Source: Gemmatimonadota bacterium
GTDB taxonomy: Bacteria > Gemmatimonadota > Gemmatimonadetes > Gemmatimonadales > GWC2-71-9
DNA: 64,000 nucleotides
Direction: 5' to 3'
Assembly: GCA_016713785.1 (NCBI GenBank)
Contig: JADJOM010000001.1
Coordinates: forward strand, 1-64,000
Positions 38,866-49,145 of this stretch are shown in pieces. Under the pieces are notes generated by a model. The model was given only the letters and a program-made list of their open reading frames with translations, searched no databases and was not told the origin of the DNA. Position numbers and translations under genes: made by a program. The stretch's first letter is position 1; each line of letters opens with the position of its first letter.

Positions 38866-41187
38866 TTACTCCGGTGGCCTGATGTACTTGGCATTCTGCC
38901 GGACGATGTCGGCCGCCTCACGCAACTGCTCCTCGGTGAGTGACTTGACATCGTAGAATTTCTTGAGGCGGCCGATTTCTGTGTGGAAAGCGTTCTCGCC
39001 TTCGGGTGTAAACCTATACTCCTTCTTGATCTGATTTGATGCCCGGTTTTCAGCTGAGTTGCCGCCGCCACGGCCTGCCCTCGCCATCTGAAGCGGCTCG
39101 GTACCGCTCATGATTGCATCGGCGGCCTTACCAGCCGCCGTCCCAATTGCGATGGCGCCGGCGACAGCGTTCGTTAGCGCCAAGGCGGGTGAGCAGGCAG
39201 GTGCAGCAGGCCCGCAGGCGAGGCCCTCCAGACCGCCCTCGGCAAGCCCTCCGAAGAACCCGGCTGCGCCGCCTAGGGCTTGGGCACCTGAAACGAAGAC
39301 CTGGCAGAGCAGGTCTTGCTTGGGACACAATCCGAACGGATCGGTATAGGCTACCGGGTTGTTCCCATTAAACTGGTACAGATTCACACCCCCGCAATCC
39401 CGATGGGGTCTTCCTGCAGCCAGCGTCCCGGAGTTGGCGTCGTAGCTGCGATTCCGGAAGAGGGACACCCCCGGCTGGTCGGCATTGCCCATCCGGGTGG
39501 CATCGAAGGATGAGCCATTGGTGGTGGTGCCCGCCTCCCGATGGCCGCCATCCCCCCAGACCGCCTGATTCCGGCTGCCATCGAAGTCCGCGGCGGCCAG
39601 CTCGCGGCCCTGCCCGTCCGTGACGAAGTAGATCTCCTCGACCGCACTACCATAGGAGTAGCGCGCCATCAGCAGGTCGTCCGTGCCGCCCCCGTGGATG
39701 AAGCGGTAGGTCTCGTTGGCGAACCGGGAGACGTTGACGCCCTCATAGGCCAGCAGGTTCCCCCCGTAGTTGCAGGGCCGGAATACCTGGCCCTCCGGAT
39801 CATACTGGCAGCCGTTGCGGGGTTCCGAGCGCAACCGCGCCTCGCCCTGGGACCACTCGACGTACTTGTACCCCGCCTGCCGGCCCATCGCATCATAGAA
39901 CCAGCGCCGGTCCTGGTCGACCGTGGCGGCCGTGACCGGCGTCGGGCGCTGGGCGATCCGCGCGCCGTCGGCATCATACTCGTAGGCCAGGTCGAAGGGC
40001 GTATAGGTGTCGCTCCGGCTGCTGGCCTGCAGGCGGTTCGAGGCCCCCGCGGTCGAGAAATTGTCGACTGTGTACTGCTGCAGGGTTCCCCCATCCCAGC
40101 GGGCCCGACGGTCCATGTTGCCACCGATGTCATGCCGCGTCGTATCGCCGTAGAAGGTGCTGCCCTCCAGGGTGGTCTGACGCAGCAGCTCGCCCCGGAT
40201 ATTGTAGACGTTCGTGACCTGGCGGGTGGCCCCCCCCTTGCCGCAGGGGAGGCCGGGCAGATCCTGCTGGGTCCAGTCGTTGCAGGCGTAGCTCTGGGAC
40301 CAGATCCGCCCCACCGCGTTCACGTACCCCACGCCGTAGCTGAAGTCGAACCGGTCGCTCTTTCCGGTGGGCGGCTCGTAGACGGTCTTGACGCCGGCCA
40401 CGGTCACCAGCACGTCCTGCAGGTCATACGTGGACGTCACCACGGCGCTGTTGGGGTAGGTGATCGTCTTGCGCCGGCCAAGGCTGTCCCAGGTGAACCG
40501 GAAGGCCCGGCAGGGTGGCATCACCAGCCCTGCCTGCCAGTTGTCCGCCTTGCCGAAGCAGGCCCGGAGGGTATCGAGGTCGCCCTGGGCGTTGTACCGG
40601 TAGAGCACCGAGTCCTGCCAGGCATTGTACAGGCCCGTCTCGCCCGCCATGATGAGCTTGGTCCGCGCGCCCGCGCTGTCATACACATACCTGAGGGAGT
40701 CGAGGATGGCGTGTATCTGGTTGCCGGAGCCGTCGAGCGTGTTGAGGTCCGTGACCCGGGTCTCCAGCGCGCCATCCGCCAAATAGCTGCTCCGGATCAC
40801 GCCCCATCGGTTGGCGGTGCGGGTGATCCGGCCGAGCAGGTCGTAGCTGTAGCTCACGCTGTCATCGGGAATGGTGTCGACCCGAATGCAGCATCCGGGG
40901 ATCTGCCACTCAACCGGCGTCTCCGGCCGCTCCTGCAGCTGGAACACGCGCTTCGGGTAGATCATGGCCGTGCGCCGCCCGAAGGCGTCATACCGAAACC
41001 GCGTGGTGAGGCCATTGCGCATGCGGAGCGAGGTCGAGGAGCCCGCCCACAGAGTAGAAGGCGCGCTTGGTCTGGGATGCGTCATCGACCTCGCCCACCG
41101 TGAGCCCCCGGGCATCGTAGCGGTAGTGCCGCTTCACACCTCGGGGGTCGGTCACGGAATCGATGCCGCTGCCCGCGGACCTGGGCT
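38866..41187 (-). CDS. Type-3 Rhs protein with KEYRF tip, 5' end removed by IS3
   Basis: About 770 codons of YD-repeat core (YRYDARGLTVGEVDDA, FRYDAFGRRTAMIYPK, YSYDLLGRITRTANRW, YEYDADGARI), then the core end with two compensating indels (near 39395 and 39425) in the DPIG motif, VAYTDPFGLCPKQD, and the same tip as 12890-13866. One more frame change near 41045. The upstream side stops at the IS3 element 4 boundary, so no signal peptide or start is present. This type-3 core differs from RhsA and RhsD. Confidence 0.8.
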
Positions 41188-42426
41188 TGCCCCGATTTCG
41201 TGGACACCTAGGTTAGGCGGCTGCGGTCAGCCGCGCTTCGTAGGCGGCCGGGCTGAGATAGCCCAGGGTCGAGTGCCGCCGGTGGACGTTATACCAGCCA
41301 TCGAGGTACTGCGCCAGGTCGGTCGTGGCCTCCGCGAGGGTGGGCCAGCAGGCGTCCGCCACCAGTTCGCGTTTGAGCGTGGCGAAGAAGCTCTCCACCA
41401 CGGCGTTGTCCCAGCAATCGCCCCGCCGGCTCATGCTGCAGGCGATGCCCCCCTGAGCCAGCTGGGCTTGGTAGTCGCGGCTGGTGTACTCCTTCCCCGT
41501 TCCGAGTGATGCAGCAGCCCCCACGGCGGGCGACGCCGGGCCAGCGCGCGGCCCAGGGCGGTGAGGGCGAGCTGCCGATCCAGGCGGGCACTGAGCGCCC
41601 AACCCACCACCTGCCGCGAGCAGAGATCGAGGACCACGGCGAGATAGCACCACCCCGCCGCCGTCGCGAGGTACGTGACGTCGGCCGCCCAGACCCGGTT
41701 GGGCTGCGACACCGTAAACTGGCGGGCCAGCTGGTTGGGGCGGGCGCCTGCCGCGGATCGGCCTGGGTGGTGACCCGGAAGCGCCGCCGGGGCGTCCCCA
41801 CCAACCCGGCCTCGCGCATCACCCGGGCGACCCGCTTCCGGCTGACCCGGCGGCCCGCTTCCTCGCGCAGATCCTTCCAGATCCGAGGACTGCCGTAGCG
41901 GCGCCGACTCCGGCGGTGGAAGGCGGCGATCTGGACTCCCAGCAGGGTATCGTCTTGGTAGCGGGCGCTGGGGTCGCGGCGCTGCCACGCGTAGAAGCCG
42001 GACGGGGTCACGGCCAGGACCCGACACATCAGGCGCAGCGGATACGCGTCTCGGTGCTGGGCGATCATCGCGAACCGCCGCGCAGGTCTTTCGCGAAGAA
42101 CGCCGCTGCTTTTTTGCGAAGTCGCGCTCCATCCGAGCCACCTCGAGCTCGCGCCCGAGCCGACGATTCTCCTCCTCAAGGCTCAGGGTCGAGACGGGGC
42201 GGGCGACGTCTCCGCGGGCCTGGAGCTGCTGCTTCCAGCCCCGCAGCTGCTCGGGCCGCAGATCCAACTCCCGTGCCACCTGGCTCAAGGGTCGCCTGCC
42301 CTCGACGACCAAGCGGACCGCTTCCAGCTTGAAGTCAGGGCTGAACGACGGTCGGGCTCGCTTCTTCATAGGACACCTCCTGCCTCCATAATGGAGGCTC
42401 AGGTAGGTGTCCACCAAATCGGGGCA
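41188..42426 (-). mobile_element. IS3-family element 4
   Basis: 1,239 bp with inverted repeats TGCCCCGATTTCGTGGACAC (41188) and the inverse of TGCCCCGATTTGGTGGACAC (ending 42426). No matching target duplication (gggct/gggtc), consistent with an adjacent deletion that removed the 5' part of the type-3 rhs gene. Confidence 0.88.
41216..42370 (-). CDS. IS3-family transposase OrfA/OrfB (frameshifted)
   Basis: OrfA from ATG 42370: KKRARPSFSPDFKLEAVRLV with helix-turn-helix and SLEEENRRLGRELEVARMER. The slippery A AAA AAG near 42110 is the expected -1 frameshift site; the OrfA stop overlaps an OrfB ATG. OrfB: MIAQHRDAYPLRLMCRVLAV, VWAADVTYL (D), NAVVESFFATLKRE (E). Two further breaks (near 41740 and 41495), the second hitting the middle D motif, look like errors or decay. 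Confidence 0.82.
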
Positions 42427-42520
42427 GGGTCAGTTGCACGATACTCGACCGAGTACATGCCGATTCATCTCTCAGAATACCTATGCCTCGGTCCACTCCG
42501 AATGGAAGGTGTGAACGGTC
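42427..42520 (-). pseudogene. Relic of a HESIH-type Rhs tip C-terminus
   Basis: About 30 codons corresponding to the end of the tip at 46912-47460: HSEWTEA*VF*EMNRHVLGR followed by VSCN and stop, versus HPDWNEGKVCWETNRHAIGR. Two in-frame stops come from base substitutions, so this is genuine decay. It lies between IS3 element 4 and the partner gene of cassette G. Confidence 0.6.
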
Positions 42521-42531
42521 ATTCGGACTTC

Positions 42532-42994
42532 TCAGCGCAGCGGGAGGGCCCCCGCAATAGCGGCCAAGTAGAGCGTGTCTGGCGGGAGTACCGCCAGCTG
42601 AAACCGGGTGTCACGCGCAGCCCATTCATGACCTGTAGCAATGGTTGGATCCTCGCAGAAGCGGTACGGGGGCCGAATTCCCGACTCAAGCTCCCGCGAA
42701 GCTGGAGAATCTGGCGCGCAGCCCCTCCGCGGAGAGGTGCCACGTCACACCAACAAATACCTTCTCACCACGACCATTCAGGACTACCCGCAATGTTGAA
42801 TCCCCCCGGGCGTTCTGGCACATCATGAACGGGCCGGTGCCGCCTCCGGGATACCGTGGGAGCGGTGAACATGCTTGCATCGCCTCGGCAATCCAACTGG
42901 AGCTCGCCACCTCGGTGTTGGATTGGGCCTGTATGCAGCTCGTGTGAAGCAACATGGCGCAGGCAAGGCAGGCCCATTTCACGACATCGCTCAC
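42532..42994 (-). CDS. Exported protein, candidate immunity partner of Rhs G tip
   Basis: GTG 42994 overlaps the tip stop as GTGA. Signal peptide CLACAMLLHTSC, then CSPLPRYPGGGTGPFMMCQN and VFVGVTWHLSAEGLRAR. After a frame change near 42705 it ends YRFCEDPTIATGHEWAARDT ... ALPLR at 42532. Four cysteines suggest a disulfide-bonded periplasmic protein. Confidence 0.6.
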
Positions 42995-44182
42995 GGAGTC
43001 ATCCGGCGTGGAAAGATAGGGTGGTGTGAGTGGTCGGCCCTTGCGGGCCAGCCCAGAAACTCCCGAATCACGTTCTCCGAGCCGAGGGCCAACGTCTCCG
43101 AGAGTCCGAAGAACCCAGAGCGCTGTGTATATTGGTGGCCGAGCTCGTGGACGATCGTGAGTGGCAGGTAGAATGCGTCCGGATGGCGATCGTGAAACCC
43201 GACATCAATGTAGCTTATCCCATTCCGCGTCGTCCCAGCGTCCCACGCCGTGACTGGATCATCGACTACTCGCAGGCCCATGCTCTCGTACGCCGCAAGG
43301 TACTCAAGGAACTCCCTCGCCGACTCCGCCAACTCCCCGCCACTGTTGGCGGCCAACTCGAGCACATGCTTGGCGCGCTCGTAGGCTGACTTCAGTTCGG
43401 TAGCCCGTGGCCCTTCGAATTCAATCGCGCAACCTCCAACACGGTTGCACTTCTGCGTCCAGACATAGAAGAGAAGCGCATCGAGGTCATCCAGGCCATC
43501 GTTGTTGAAGTCGCTGGTCCAGGCCTCGTAGCCGACGTGACAGCATTCCGGTGGCGCAATGCTCCGGAAGTGCTCCCAGTCGGGCGCGAGCCCGGTCGGG
43601 TCGCGGGCCACCAGCGGCCGCCCCCCCACGTACGCATACAGGTTCTCACCCCCCGCCACCCCGGCCGGGTCCTCCTGCACGAAGCGCCGCTGGCCCGGGT
43701 CGTAGTACCGCGCCCGGTGGAAGTACCAGCCCGTCTCCGCATCCCACTCCCGGCCGGTCCAGCGGTAGCGCAGCGTCACCCCCGACCCCGCATTGGCAGC
43801 GACGCTCCCGTAGGGCGTGTAGCCATAGGTCCTGACCCAGGTGCCGTCCCGCTTGATGATCTGGTGGACGCTGCCCAGCTTGTCGGTCGCCACATAGTAG
43901 TGGTCGGTCGCGGCCGCGGTGGTCCGGAACGCCACCAGGTTGTCCGTCCCCCGGACCCCAGACATACCGGGTGCCGATCGTGCTGCCGGCCGAGTCGGTC
44001 TCGAAGGCCACCTGCCCGCCGTGATACACGAACCGGGTGAAGCCCACCGTGCCGCCGGTGGCGGCGGAGTAGACCCGCTTGGCGATGCGCCGCCCGAGCA
44101 CGTCGTAGGCGTACCGCGCGATCAGCGTGGCGCCCTGGGCCACCCGCACGAGGCGGTTGAGGGTATTCTCGAAGGGTGTCAT
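42991..44182 (-). CDS. Orphan Rhs cassette G (RhsA-type core end, HELGH metallopeptidase tip)
   Basis: Starts MTPFENTLNRLVRVAQG at ATG 44182. RhsA homology begins at the codons TLNRL, with a frame break near 43945 (extra C). Core end RARYYDPGQRRFVQEDPAG. The tip (about 200 residues) includes an aspartate-rich DFNNDGLDDLDALLFYVW (calcium-binding-like) and YLPLTIVHELGHQYTQRSG, a canonical zincin motif, with a possible downstream third-ligand glutamate in SETLALGSENV. The best metallopeptidase match in the array. Confidence 0.78.
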
Positions 44183-44186
44183 GCAG

Positions 44187-44213
44187 CGCGGGGCGGCCGG
44201 TGGCCGCCCCGCG
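44187..44213 (-). terminator. Perfect 12-bp hairpin upstream of cassette G
   Basis: CGCGGGGCGGCC-GGT-GGCCGCCCCGCG. It directly precedes the orphan core. Equivalent hairpins at 46138 and 50347 differ by one base (GGTCG) that keeps a G-T pair. 44214-44358 holds no gene. Confidence 0.6.
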
Positions 44214-44358
44214 GGTACAGGCGCATCCTCGCGCACCGGGCTACTGCTCCCGATCGTGCCCCGTTGGTCCCGCCCGGTGGAAGCCGCAGCTAGTTGACGC
44301 TCGGAGGAGGGTCGAGCAGACTGGGTCGGTGCCCCCCACACCCGGCTCTGAGTCCTGC

Positions 44359-44904
44359 TCAACTGCCGCGCAAAGCACTCAGGCAGAAGTACCCCACAGG
44401 CCGTGGTTGCTCCCGATCCCCTTCCCAGGTACCGACAATCCTTCCGTCCTGCGCTCGGCCAAGCGCATGGAACCGTGCGCCACCATGAATTGCTGAGCCT
44501 CGGCCCATCCACAGCACGACACCCCTCTCTCCGATGCTTTCGCCGCCTTCGACACCTGACAACGCCGGAAGCGCCGTGTTCGGCGACACACTAACCTCCG
44601 TCACGCCGATGGCAAGAAGGTCGATTGTGCTCCTTCCTCTCAACCCACGGTCGAGACTCAGACTGAGAAGTCCTTCCGACGCGCCGCCAGGAGAACGCCC
44701 GGCTGTGGCGAACGCGACCAGCGTGAAATCGCCCCGCAAGTCGATCAACTCAATCTCCGCGAGTGGCCCGCCCGGTGGCTGACAAGCCGCCTGGCCAGAA
44801 GGGACGGGCGCGGGCCTGGACAGTTGTGGGGCGCCACATCCCACCAACGAGAAGGCCAACAGGACCGCCGCTGGAGCTGCTCGCGGAATACGCTGGCTGA
44901 ACAT
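44359..44904 (-). CDS. Lipoprotein, candidate immunity partner of Rhs H tip
   Basis: 181 residues. Signal peptide with a textbook lipobox (LLAFSLVGCG). Mature part: CQPPGGPLAEIELIDLRGDF, ERGVVLWMGRGSAIHGGARF, VGYFCLSALRGS. It begins about ten bases after the tip's stop codon. No known domain. Confidence 0.65.
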   Translation of the reverse strand: MFSQRIPRAAPAAVLLAFSLVGCGAPQLSRPAPVPSGQAACQPPGGPLAEIELIDLRGDFTLVAFATAGRSPGGASEGLLSLSLDRGLRGRSTIDLLAIGVTEVSVSPNTALPALSGVEGGESIGERGVVLWMGRGSAIHGGARFHALGRAQDGRIVGTWEGDREQPRPVGYFCLSALRGS

Positions 44905-44917
44905 TGCTGGCCCCTAA

Positions 44918-46118
44918 CGTCTGCAGGTGGCATTCCTCGTGCCCGAAGGTCCTGTTCCAGCCGCGACGAGTGCAAAGTGCGTTCGTGTAACTGCGACAAC
45001 ACCGCCAGAAGCTCGGTGGGGGCGCCCCCACGGATCATACCTGCCACGACGGAATGTGTCCAAGTCACCGGGCGAGAACGTCGGGTCGCCACCCGGGTGT
45101 CCATGGAAGAACCATGTACCATCTGGCGGAGGTGCCGGTTGCCACGCATCAACCGTCCCGGTGGCCGGGGTTTGTGCGCCTGAAGGGGGCGGACTATTCC
45201 ATGTTGCGCCAGTTCCGATCCGTGGCTCCTCGAGTGGGGTGAAGTCGGTTCCAGTCCAAAAGCCGGCCTCTGCATTGTCGACGAGCGGCCCCTGATCCTG
45301 GTTGGCGGCCGCAGTAGCATCCCACGTAGCGGATACTGATCCCATGAATGCACTGTTGTCACGGTATTCATCGCATGCCTGAACGTACTGCCCGTTGACG
45401 CGTTTCAGGCTCTCGGAGCTACCATTTCCGTATTCCAGCCCTTCACGAATACCCCATCAATCTCAATGCCGTGCTCATAGCAGGTGTCGAAGCCCGGGCA
45501 CGGATCCTGAAACGGCTGGGGCGGCCCCCCCTCCGCCCACTGCCCCGAGGGGTCTCGCAGGACCAGCGCCTGCCCCCCCACATACGCATACAGGTTCTCA
45601 CCCCCCGCCACCCCGGCCGGGTCCTCCTGCACGAAGCGCCGCTGGCCCGGGTCGTAGTACCGCGCCCGGTGGAAGTACCAGCCCGTCTCCGCATCCCACT
45701 CCCGGCCGGTCCAGCGGTAGCGCAGCGTCACCCCCGACCCCGCATTGGCAGCGACGCTCCCGTAGGGCGTGTAGCCATAGGTCCTGACCCAGGTGCCGTC
45801 CCGCTTGATGATCTGGTGGACGCTGCCCAGCTTGTCGGTCGCCACATAGTAGTGGTCGGTCGCGGCCGCGGTGGTCCGGAACGCCACCAGGTTGTCCGTC
45901 CCCGGACCCCAGACATACCGGGTGCCGATCGTGCTGCCGGCCGAGTCGGTCTCGAAGGCCACCTGCCCGCCGTGATACACGAACCGGGTGAAGCCCACCG
46001 TGCCGCCGGTGGCGGCGGCGTAGACCCGCTTGGCGATGCGCCGCCCGAGCACGTCGTAGGCGTACCGCGCGATCAGCGTGGCGCCCTGGGCCACCCGCAC
46101 CAGACGGTTGAGGGCATT
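44918..46118 (-). CDS. Orphan Rhs cassette H (RhsA-type core end, HGHPGG tip)
   Basis: Core homology begins at ALNRLVRVAQG preceded by FEN; only GTG 46100 could start it. Core end and linker (DPSGQWAEGGPPQPFQDPCP) are nearly identical to RhsA; a frame break near 45430 separates the tip. The tip has TWFFHGHPGGDPTFSPGDLD, a HxH...S..D JAMM-like pattern, and ends PSGTRNATCRR. Likely a silent cassette. Confidence 0.75.
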
Positions 46119-46137
46119 CTCGAAAGGCGGAACGCAG

Positions 46138-46164
46138 CGCGGGGCGGCCGGTGGTCGCCCCGCG
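46138..46164 (-). terminator. Hairpin upstream of cassette H
   Basis: CGCGGGGCGGCC-GGT-GGTCGCCCCGCG, one G-T pair. Identical to the hairpin at 50347-50373. Confidence 0.6.
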
Positions 46165-46222
46165 GGTGAGTGCGCTACCCCCGGCGCGCCTCATGCTCGC
46201 TCTCGTCAGCTCTTCCTGTGCG

Positions 46223-46921
46223 CTACATCGCCCAAGGCAGCCCTGCAGCCCGGGCGCGCTCCAGCAAGACTGATCGGTACTCCCCCTCCGATAGTCTCAC
46301 GGCATCCTGCAGAATGAGCTCCGCCTCAAGGACCGCACTGAAGGTCCCATTCGGCGGCCTTCGCGGCGACGTGTCGGCGCGCCACGCGTCGATCAACCAG
46401 GCGGCGTCACATCCGCACCTGAAGACGATGCGTGCCTGCTCGGCGGCCAGCGGCCCACGCGCGGCACCTAGCGCCATGCTGACCCTGTCATCCGTGAGGG
46501 GGGCGTTGTAGGATCAACAGCAATGGCGCAGGGTCGCCTGACATGGCCTTGTAGTGCACTGCGAATGCGTGCGCCTCCCGAGCCGTCGACAATCCGGAGT
46601 AGCCGCCCTCAGCCACCAGGAAGGCGATCGCATACTTGGTGCTGGTAGAGTCCCTCGCCCAGCGCTCCTCCACGAATGCAGGGACAGTTGTCCCCGAGGA
46701 CGAGGTGCCGCGGCGCGCTTCTTCCCGCCACGCGTCGATGAGAGCCTCTGGCAGCCCATTCCCGTAAGGGTCCAGAGAATCGGGCAGTGTCCACAGCGCA
46801 TCGCGCTTGATGGTGACGTTGTCGCACCGTACTGCCCCTGGGCCGCACCAGTGGTGGCGATCAGCGTACCCAGGCCCAGCACGAGCCACCATCCGCACAA
46901 TGTTTTCGTGGTCAGTTGCAC
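46223..46921 (-). CDS. Exported protein, candidate immunity partner of HESIH tip
   Basis: GTG 46921 overlaps the tip stop by ten bases (GTGCAACTGA). Signal peptide WWLVLGLGTLIATTGAAQGQ, then, with frame changes near 46830 and 46500, PDSLDPYGNGLPEALIDAWR and CGCDAAWLIDAWRADTSPRR. Shares C-D-A-A-W with the partners of cassettes E and F. The C-terminal 220 bases are duplicated at 50430-50650. Confidence 0.55.
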
Positions 46922-47460
46922 GATACTCGACCGATTGCATGCCGATTTGTCTCCCAGCATACCTTTCCCTCATTCCAGTCCGGATGGAAGAAGTGAATGG
47001 ACTCGTGAACAACGATGTTCCCCAACGGCCCTCTGCGGAATAGCTCGGCGGTCAGAATCGTCCAAGGGCCGAATGTTGCGGCCCAGACGGTGCCGTGCGC
47101 CGCACTTCCATACATGGCCGTTGCTGCATTGCCAATACCGCAGTAGCCGCTATTGAGGCGATCACGAAGCGGTTCGCGCAGGTCGTCCTTCTTCAGTTGG
47201 AGCGCAGTAGCAGCGGCGCACTGCTCGATCGTAAGTGCTTTCGCATCGGCCAGGGCATCTCCCACAGTACCGACCCGCGTGCCGTTCACCGTCAGTTCGT
47301 CGAGGCTCCCCTATCGCGTTCACGCTTTGCGATGAAGGCGTTCAGTTAGGCCTCGTAGTCCGGTCGGTACTTGGCCACCCAACTCCTCGGAGCGTCCACC
47401 GTATACCAGTATTCCCCATTGACATACACATCGGTGGTCCAAGAGAGAAGACTCCCAGAG
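46912..47460 (-). pseudogene. Rhs tip with HESIH metallopeptidase motif, truncated by IS3
   Basis: No core remains; it begins at the IS3 element 2 boundary with GSLLSWTTDVYVNGEYWYTV. After two frame problems near 47345 and 47305 it runs DELTVNGTRVGTVGDALADA, GPWTILTAELFRRGPLGNIV, VVHESIHFFHPDWNEGK, and ends AIGRVSCN. HESIH is in proper zincin context (hydrophobic residues before HE). Confidence 0.65.
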
Positions 47461-48464
47461 TGGAGTTGCCAGCCGTTCGTGGAGAGTGCTAACCTCGAGC
47501 ACCTCAATGCGAGGGAATGCCATGCCAGCGACGCCCAAAGGGAGTCCGCGTCCGGCGGAAGTACGAGTTCATCAAGGCCCACCGGCAGCAGTTCCCGATT
47601 CAGGTGATGTGTCGGGAGCGGGCCGTCGCACCCAGTGGCTACTACCAGTGGCTCAAGTGCCCGCAGTCGAAGCGCGCCATCGAGGACGCGCGGCTCCTGC
47701 GCCTGATTCGCGCCTCCTTCACGGCAAGCCAGGGCATCTACGGCGCGCCCCGCGTGTTCCTCGACCTGCGGGAGGCCGGGGAGATCTGCAGCAAGCACCG
47801 GGTCGCTCGCCTGATGCGCGAGAACGGACTGCGCGCCCTGCATGGCCATCGCACGCGTCGTTGGGAGGTGGGGAAGCCGGCGGTCCTCACGCCGCACCTG
47901 CTCAAGCGGCACTTCGCGCCTACGCAGCCCAACGTGGCGTGGGCGACGGACATCACGTACATCCGCACGTGGCAGGGCTGGCTGTACCTCGCCGTCGTGC
48001 TCGATCTGTTCTCCCGCAAGGTCGTCGGGTGGGCCGCCGGCCCGACCATCCACCGCGAGCTGGTCCTGAACGCGCTCGCGGCCGCGGTGAAGCAGCGGCG
48101 GCCACGCGGGACCATCATTCACTCGGATCAAGGCACGCAGTACGGCAGCGACGCCTGGCGCCGGTTCTGCCAGTCCAACCAGCTCACACCGAGCATGAGC
48201 CGTAGAGGCAACTGCTGGGACAACGCGGTCGCGGAGTCCTTTTTCAGCAGCATGAAGAAGGAGCGCATCAAGAAACGCATCTATCCGAGCCGTGACGTCG
48301 CCCTGGCGGACATCGCCGAGGACATCGATCACTTCTACAACCCCGTTCGACGGCACAGCCACCTCGCGGGCGTTAGCCCCGAGCAGTTCGAAGCCGCTCA
48401 CAGGCGTCGCCGCCGAGCCGGTTAGGAGTCAGTGCTCAGGCTCCACGGAAAGCTGGGAACTCCA
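47461..48464 (+). mobile_element. IS3-family element 2, lacking orfA
   Basis: Inverted repeats TGGAGTTGCCAGCCGTTCGT (47461) and the inverse of TGGAGTTCCCAGCTTTCCGT (ending 48464). At 1,004 bp it is too short for a complete IS3; only orfB is present 35 bases after the left repeat, so orfA was lost by internal deletion. No target duplication. Confidence 0.8.
47517..48425 (+). CDS. IS3-family transposase OrfB
   Basis: 302 residues, uninterrupted. HTH_21 region (ASFTASQGIYGAPRVFLDLR), DDE catalytic residues in AWATDITYIRTWQGW (D), TIIHSDQGTQYGS (D) and NAVAESFFSSMKKERIKK (E). Without OrfA it cannot be made as the usual frameshift fusion, so it is probably inactive. Confidence 0.9.
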   Translation: MPCQRRPKGVRVRRKYEFIKAHRQQFPIQVMCRERAVAPSGYYQWLKCPQSKRAIEDARLLRLIRASFTASQGIYGAPRVFLDLREAGEICSKHRVARLMRENGLRALHGHRTRRWEVGKPAVLTPHLLKRHFAPTQPNVAWATDITYIRTWQGWLYLAVVLDLFSRKVVGWAAGPTIHRELVLNALAAAVKQRRPRGTIIHSDQGTQYGSDAWRRFCQSNQLTPSMSRRGNCWDNAVAESFFSSMKKERIKKRIYPSRDVALADIAEDIDHFYNPVRRHSHLAGVSPEQFEAAHRRRRRAG

Positions 48465-48567
48465 CCTCTCGCACTGTCGACGGAACCGGGATGCCTTCGG
48501 CGGCGACCAAGGAGCAATCCGGCGTGGGGCTACGAGGGGCTTCCGAAACGATGGTTGAGCTGTGCAT

Positions 48568-49123
48568 CTATTCCCATGACTTATCGACGCGCCGCAACTC
48601 AAAGGTCCCTTCCTGATTCGGCGACCATTCATGCGTCGTCCGCCAGGAACCATGTGCGCTCTGCGAACCCATCGTCCCGCTCAGGATGACCCCCCAGATG
48701 GCGGCACACCAAGCACAGCCTCGAACGACCCTTGTTTGAGCAACCATCCGATCGCTCCTGAGTCCGCCCGCAGACCTGTGGCCGGTGGTGCAGCTGGCCA
48801 CAGGACGCGGTACACTCCACGGGTGCACCGCTCACAGTGAATGCGAACGACATGAGCGCCCCAACGCGCCGAATCCTCCACGAACTCGAGGCGGTACACG
48901 GCGCGACGCGCACCCACTGGATCGAATAGCACACACTCCCACAGGCCCAGGAGAGGCGCTGGATCCTGCATTGAGTCCTGCAGTGCCCGGAGGTGTCGCT
49001 CTGACCTTTCGATCAACTGCTCGGCAGTAGGCTGTTCGTGTTGAGCCGCGAGCGGGCTCCTGGCAGCGCCACGGCGCACCACAGCGCGACCGCCTCCCAA
49101 GTGACCGCTGTTGATGACAACAC
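48568..49123 (-). CDS. Exported protein, candidate immunity partner of Rhs I tip
   Basis: GTG 49123 or TTG 49120 follow GGAGG. Signal peptide AVALWCAVALPGARS; frame change near 49065; then LLGLWECVLFDPVGARRAVY, RIHCERCTRGVYRVLWPAAP; frame change near 48740; end GSWRTTHEWSPNQEGTFELR. Three cysteines. No family recognised. Confidence 0.5.
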
Positions 49124-49145
49124 TGTGCCTCCAATCGTTGGCGTG

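Noticed and set aside
42110..42116. The A-run break in IS3 element 4 as damage
   Set aside because: A AAA AAG at the OrfA/OrfB overlap is the programmed -1 frameshift site normal for IS3.
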